From positions 1-24,963 of the forward strand of contig JBOGFJ010000029.1 of NCBI GenBank assembly GCA_050743385.1: a DNA stretch of 24,963 bases. The letters are read 5' to 3'. The position numbers were made by a program, and so were the translations under genes. This stretch comes from JACDBD01 sp050743385 (GTDB lineage Bacteria > Actinomycetota > Acidimicrobiia > IMCC26256 > JACDBD01). A model generated the notes under the pieces. That model was not told where the DNA came from and did not search any database. It was given only the letters and a program-made list of their open reading frames with translations. Shown in pieces: positions 21,449 through 24,963 of the stretch; within the stretch, counting starts at the first letter, position 1, and each line of letters starts with the position of its first letter.

Positions 21449-21454
21449 TAGGCT
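21449..21454 (+). promoter_or_regulatory. -10 element, leaderless start of cupin gene
   Basis: TAGGCT, then 7 nt, then the GTG at 21462. This is the same hexamer as at 4776 and the same spacing as at 2050. Confidence 0.55.
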
Positions 21455-21461
21455 CACGCCC

Positions 21462-22073
21462 GTGAGCGACGCGGTCACCGAGCTGGCGCGGGCGGTCGAG
21501 GCCGTGCTCGACACCGCCGACGACCCCGCGGCGGTCGACGAGGGCGCCGCCATCGCGGCCATCTGGCCGGCGATGGAGCGGTTCCTCACCCGTGTCGAGG
21601 AGCTCCCCGACGAGGCTCGCAATCCCGACGTCGACGGCGGCGCGATCGGCCACCTCCTCCACGCCGACCCGCAGGCGCGGTTCCACATCCTCTCGGTTGT
21701 ATTCCCGCCGGGCACGAGCAGCGGCATCCACGAGCACGGGTGCTGGGGTGTCATCGGCTACATCGCCGGGCTCGACGAGGAAACGCGCTTCCGGCGCGTC
21801 GACGGCGGTGCGGGCGACGACGGCTGCGTCCTGGAGGAGGTGGCGCGCACGGTGCACGAGCCAGGCACCATCTCCCGCTTGCTGCCACCGGAGGAGATGC
21901 ACCATCGGGTCCGCAACCCGGGCGACGTCGACGGCGTGTCGGTGCACGTGCTCTGCAAGCTCCCGGAGTCGCACCCCCACAAGTTCTGGGACCGTGCGCA
22001 CAATCGGCTGTTGCCGTTCCCGTTCCACGTGCTGCCCGGAAACCGGGTACGGGCCGACGTGGAGCTCCCGTAG
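21462..22073 (+). CDS. Cysteine-dioxygenase-type cupin
   Basis: The product has 203 residues. Cupin motif 1 gives GTSSGIHEHGCWGVIGYIAG with ligands His90 and His92, and the third iron ligand lies in EEMHHRVRNPG (His147/148). The placement and length agree with the type I cysteine dioxygenase/thiol dioxygenase family, which use a three-histidine Fe(II) site to convert a thiol such as cysteine or 3-mercaptopropionate to the sulfinic acid. Substrate choice cannot be fixed, since the substrate-guanidinium contact is not clear to me. The GTG start is supported by the TAGGCT-N7 promoter. It is a monocistronic gene convergent with nagA; the 34-nt gap to it (22074-22107) holds a weak GCTCCC/GGGAGC stem spanning the stop codon and nothing else. 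Confidence 0.82.
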   Translation: MSDAVTELARAVEAVLDTADDPAAVDEGAAIAAIWPAMERFLTRVEELPDEARNPDVDGGAIGHLLHADPQARFHILSVVFPPGTSSGIHEHGCWGVIGYIAGLDEETRFRRVDGGAGDDGCVLEEVARTVHEPGTISRLLPPEEMHHRVRNPGDVDGVSVHVLCKLPESHPHKFWDRAHNRLLPFPFHVLPGNRVRADVELP

Positions 22074-22107
22074 CAGCTGGGAGCACGCCGCGGCGGCTCC
22101 GGGGAGG

Positions 22108-23196
22108 CTAGACGCGCTCGCCGGCAAACCAGACAGCCCGGGGCGCCAACGACACCGGGTCGAGGGCAACGAGGTCGGCGCGCGTTCCGGGCGCCAACCG
22201 GCCTCGGTCGCGGACACCGAGCACCTCGGCCGGGATCGCCGTCGCCATCTCGATCGCCCGTTCGACCGGCACGCCGAGCGCGGCAACGTTCGCGACCGCC
22301 CGGTCGAGCGTGAGCGTGGAGCCGGCGAGCGTTCCGTCGGGCAGACGCGCCGCGCCGTCGCGTTCGACGAACCCCCGATCGCCGATCGCGACGGCATCGG
22401 TCACGAGGGCCACCGATCGTTTCGCCGCGATCGCGAGCTGCAGCACGGCCGGATGCACGTGGACGAGGTCGGCGATGAGCGTAGGGGTGAGTCGATCGTC
22501 GAGAAGCGCCGCACCGGCGAGCCCGGGCTCGCGGTGGTGGAACGCGCCCATTCCGTTGAACAGGTGGGTGACGACGGTCGCACCGGCGTCGGCGGCGGCA
22601 CGAGCGTCGTCGTACGACGCAGTGGAGTGCCCTAGCGCAACCACGACACCGCGGTCGACGAGCAGACGGGTCGCGGCGCCGTCCCGATCGGCCTCGGGCG
22701 CCAGCGTCACGAGCACGATGAGCCCGGCGTGCGCCAGGAGCACCTGCTCGAGCCATCCGAGGTCCACCGATGCGAGGAGGTCGCGGGGGTGCGCCCCGGG
22801 TGCGTTCCCGAGGAAGGGACCCTCGAGATGCACACCGAGGATGGCCTCGCTGCGCTCGCTCGCCGCTCGCGCCCGGGCGAGCGCGGGCTCGTACGCATCC
22901 CGCGGCGCGCTGACGAGCGTGGGGCAGTAGCCGGTCGTACCCGTTCGGAGCAGGGCGTGATCGGCGCGGGCCCAGTCGTCCGCGCCGGCCGTCGCGAGGT
23001 CGACACCTCCGATCCCGTTGACCTGGAGGTCGAGAAAGCCGGGCGCGAGCAGCGCATGACCGAGGTCGACGACGCCGGGCCCGGGGCGCGGCGCCCCCCT
23101 CCCGACCTCGATCACGCAGCTGTCTTCGATCGCGAGCCAGCCCGGCGCGGGACGGCCCGGACGACAGACGGCGCTCGCCGCCAGTACCGTCGTCAC
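22108..23196 (-). CDS. nagA: N-acetylglucosamine-6-phosphate deacetylase
   Basis: The product is 362 residues from the GTG that overlaps the glycosyltransferase stop (GTGA). Amidohydrolase-fold markers in order are APGFLDLQVNGIGGVDL at 51-67, GVHLEGPFLG with His123/Glu125, ALGHSTASYDDA with His190, THLFNGMGAFHHREPG with His211, and the catalytic aspartate in LVTDAVA (Asp267). All expected metal and active-site residues are present. It removes the acetyl group from GlcNAc-6-phosphate in amino-sugar catabolism or cell-wall recycling. No nagB or PTS genes are in the window. The stretch ASERSE at 112-117 is encoded by DNA that resembles part of the dispersed 38-nt element. It is the last gene of the GH84-GT2-nagA unit. 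Confidence 0.93.
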   Translation of the reverse strand: MTTVLAASAVCRPGRPAPGWLAIEDSCVIEVGRGAPRPGPGVVDLGHALLAPGFLDLQVNGIGGVDLATAGADDWARADHALLRTGTTGYCPTLVSAPRDAYEPALARARAASERSEAILGVHLEGPFLGNAPGAHPRDLLASVDLGWLEQVLLAHAGLIVLVTLAPEADRDGAATRLLVDRGVVVALGHSTASYDDARAAADAGATVVTHLFNGMGAFHHREPGLAGAALLDDRLTPTLIADLVHVHPAVLQLAIAAKRSVALVTDAVAIGDRGFVERDGAARLPDGTLAGSTLTLDRAVANVAALGVPVERAIEMATAIPAEVLGVRDRGRLAPGTRADLVALDPVSLAPRAVWFAGERV

Positions 23197-23903
23197 GCGC
23201 GCGCCTCGCGCCACAGCGCAAGTCGCAGGCGGGTGAGCCCCACGAGCGTCCGGGGAACCCGTCGCCAGATCGGCGTGCGCGACGGGCGCCGTTCCTCCAC
23301 CCTGACGGGAAGCTCGACAATGACGAGGCCGGCGCGTTCGGCCCGCAGCACCAGCTCGGTGTCGAAGAGGTCGGTGCCGAACCGGCAGCGCCGGGCGAGC
23401 GGCTCCACCGCGGCGCGTCGCAGCGCCTTCATGCCGTGCGTGTCGCTCACGCGCAGGCCGAACCCGACGCGAAGAAGGACCGCGAATGCCGCGGTGACGA
23501 ACCTCCGTAGGAGCGGGCGGGCGTCATGCGCGCCTGCGGCCCTCTTCGACGCGATGACGACGTCGGCGGCGTGGTCGGTGCGAGTCATGAGCGCCAGGGC
23601 CCGGTCGAGGAACGCGAGGTCGTAATAGTCGACGTCGAAGGTGACGACGACGTCACCCGTCGCGGCCACGAGACCGGTCCGCAAGGCCTTGCCGTAGTCG
23701 GGCTGCGTCAGCGTGTGCACGTGCACCTCGGGGACCGTCGCCGCCAGCCTCTGTGCGAGCGCAAGGGTGCTGTCACCCGAGCCGTTCTCCACCACCAGGA
23801 GCTCGAACGCGCGACCAGCGGCGCGCAGTCCGTCGCTCACTTCACGTACCGATTCCTCCAAGAGCGCGCGCTCGTTGTGCGCGGGCATCACGATCGACAG
23901 CAC
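23193..23903 (-). CDS. Family 2 glycosyltransferase (DPM/dolichol-phosphate-mannose-synthase-like)
   Basis: The product is 236 residues from the GTG at 23903: VLSIVMPAHNERALLEESV is the GT-A nucleotide-sugar start, VVENGSGDSTLALAQRL follows, then GKALRTGLVAATGDVVVTFD and VDYYD supply the DxD-type metal site (Asp90/Asp92). SDTHGMKALRR and FDTELVLRAERAGLVIVELP are typical of the polyprenol-phosphate sugar transferase group. No C-terminal membrane helices are visible. Start choice: GTG 23903 is 5 nt after the upstream stop with a weak GGGTAG before it; the longer open frame upstream lies inside the GH84 gene. Donor and acceptor are unknown. Its position between GH84 and nagA ties it loosely to amino-sugar or glycan metabolism. 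Confidence 0.87.
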   Translation of the reverse strand: MLSIVMPAHNERALLEESVREVSDGLRAAGRAFELLVVENGSGDSTLALAQRLAATVPEVHVHTLTQPDYGKALRTGLVAATGDVVVTFDVDYYDLAFLDRALALMTRTDHAADVVIASKRAAGAHDARPLLRRFVTAAFAVLLRVGFGLRVSDTHGMKALRRAAVEPLARRCRFGTDLFDTELVLRAERAGLVIVELPVRVEERRPSRTPIWRRVPRTLVGLTRLRLALWREARA

Positions 23904-23908
23904 GAGTG

Positions 23909-24963
23909 CTACCCGAGTGTGCCGGTCCACTCGCGATACGCGGTCAGCGCATGACGGCAGAGCCGGTCGACAGCGTTGGCGTCTTCGGTGACGGCGAGAT
24001 CGACATCCAGGCCGGCACGGCCGTCGGCCAGCTGCACGATCGCGGGATAGATCGCGAAGCGGGGACCGAACACGTTCCGGTCTCCGGCGCGCGCGGCGTC
24101 CCACGCGAAGATCGCGCCCAACGCGTGGAGGAGCGCCTGATCGCCGTCGACGTCCTCCCCGCCGCCGAGCTGGTCGAGAAGATCGAGCGCGGAAGACGCG
24201 GCCGCGGCCTCGCGCCGGGCTTGTACGAGCCACGGCTCCAGCTCCGCGCCGAGCGGGTCTCCGGGCGTATCCGACCACGCTCGAGACGCCGCCTTCATCG
24301 CGCGGAAGAGCTCACGCGCGGCCGCGATCGCCGGTCCCGCCGGGTCGCCGGCGTCGATTACGCCCGCGACGAGACGGTGTGCCTCGAGTTTCGCGGGTGG
24401 TTCCAGCGGCCCGTCAGCGCACGCGGTTGCCAACACGCCGAGGGCCGTGGCGCGTGGACCGCCGACGTCGGCGACGGCGCGTCCCCAAGAGGCGGCGGGG
24501 TCGTAGCTCGCGGGATCGCCGAGGTAGTCAGCCGCGGTCGCGAGCGCGATGCCTGACGCCCAGGGCTGGACCATCGGGTTGCAGAGCACGCCGGCGAGCT
24601 CGTCGGAGAGGGCGGCCGATCGTCCGCGATAGGGGCCCAGGTGCAGCGACCGCTCCATGGGGCCGTCGTTGACCGGATAGTTGTCCCACAGCAACGGGCG
24701 GCGCCCACCCAGTGCCGCTGCCCACGACCGGGCCTGCTCGGCGGTGATCGCCGGCGAGCACACCGTCGGCCCCGTCCACATGACGTCGTCGACCTCGGTG
24801 GGCAGTCCGGCCGCCAGATCGCGCAGATAGGCGGTCGGTCGAGTGCCGACGTACTCGGTGGGGACGAGCGAGAGCCGCACCTGCCGGTCACGGGTGCGCA
24901 GGGCATCGAGCAGCCAGGTCGTGAGGCCGGCCTGCTCGGCCGCCAGCCCGGGCCGGTTGGGGA
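23909..24963 (-). CDS. GH84-type beta-N-acetylglucosaminidase, 5' end outside window
   Basis: At least 350 residues are present and the frame is open to the window edge, beginning within NRPGLAAEQAGLTTWLLDAL. The segment LSLVPTEYVGTRPTAYLRDL, followed by VDDVMWTGPTVCSPAITAEQ, and RRPLLWDNYPVNDG, is characteristic of the NAGidase (hyaluronidase-like, glycoside hydrolase family 84) catalytic barrel, where the Asn and Asp of the NYPVND stretch contact the substrate. The paired catalytic aspartates should lie upstream, outside the window, so activity cannot be judged. The C-terminal half (about 200 residues, Ala-rich helical, ending YREWTGTLG) matches the helical region after the barrel. The enzyme would remove terminal N-acetylglucosamine. 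A signal peptide cannot be assessed. It heads (in this window) the unit GH84-GT2-nagA. Confidence 0.85.
   Translation of the reverse strand, partial: PNRPGLAAEQAGLTTWLLDALRTRDRQVRLSLVPTEYVGTRPTAYLRDLAAGLPTEVDDVMWTGPTVCSPAITAEQARSWAAALGGRRPLLWDNYPVNDGPMERSLHLGPYRGRSAALSDELAGVLCNPMVQPWASGIALATAADYLGDPASYDPAASWGRAVADVGGPRATALGVLATACADGPLEPPAKLEAHRLVAGVIDAGDPAGPAIAAARELFRAMKAASRAWSDTPGDPLGAELEPWLVQARREAAAASSALDLLDQLGGGEDVDGDQALLHALGAIFAWDAARAGDRNVFGPRFAIYPAIVQLADGRAGLDVDLAVTEDANAVDRLCRHALTAYREWTGTLG

Overview
The window reads as chromosomal DNA of a very GC-rich Actinomycetota. Support comes from GTG-rich start codons, GTGA/ATGA stop-start overlaps, a fused F420-precursor synthase (FbiC), a mycothiol-era TIGR03084-type metal-binding protein and the tkt/tal/zwf/pgl gene set. 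Acidimicrobiia is my best guess at class level, but this is inference. No rRNA, tRNA, CRISPR array, transposase, phage gene or replication origin was seen, and coding density is about 95 percent.

Layout, left to right. 1-199 (-): the first 66 codons of a DUF4062 protein cut by the window edge. 351-1896 (-): ctaB (haem O synthase) followed by a membrane-anchored TlpA/ResA-type thioredoxin. 2063-3165 (+): a stand-alone GroES-like co-chaperone coupled to a short-chain dehydrogenase. 3170-4749 (-): a cysteine-rich protein coupled to a TIGR03084/DinB-like protein. 4782-8605 (+): a glycolate-oxidase-like glcD-glcE-glcF operon ending in a 65-residue unknown protein. 8668-13078 (-): fbiC, a PfkB-family sugar/nucleoside kinase and a LOG-family protein, all joined by 4-nt overlaps. 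13110-15262 (-): zwf-pgl. 15313-16392 (+): a single protein joining a SAM methyltransferase to a Mug/TDG-type DNA glycosylase. 16452-19615 (-): tkt-tal. 19691-21234 (-): a small unknown protein and a FIST-domain sensor protein, preceded by a 66-bp tandem repeat that can be read as a leader peptide. 21462-22073 (+): cysteine-dioxygenase-like cupin. 22108-24963 (-): GH84 N-acetylglucosaminidase (5' end outside the window), GT2 glycosyltransferase and NagA.

How the genes work together. zwf, pgl, tkt and tal supply most of the pentose phosphate pathway, but the usual actinobacterial string ctaB-tkt-tal-zwf-opcA-pgl is broken up here: ctaB lies about 11 kb away, no opcA is visible, and the methyltransferase-glycosylase gene sits inverted between the two halves. 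GlcDEF would oxidise glycolate or a related 2-hydroxyacid. GH84 plus NagA point to release and deacetylation of N-acetylglucosamine units.

The sequence signals I find most worth a second look are these. (1) The methyltransferase-Mug fusion. (2) The 66-bp repeat (two copies 65/66 identical plus a partial third) that forms a 58-codon ORF ending TGATG on the next gene. (3) A recurring TAnnnT-N7-start arrangement before four genes, the pattern expected of leaderless mRNAs. (4) A 59-bp convergent gap that is one long hairpin. (5) A 38-nt element present in two inverted copies 6.7 kb apart.
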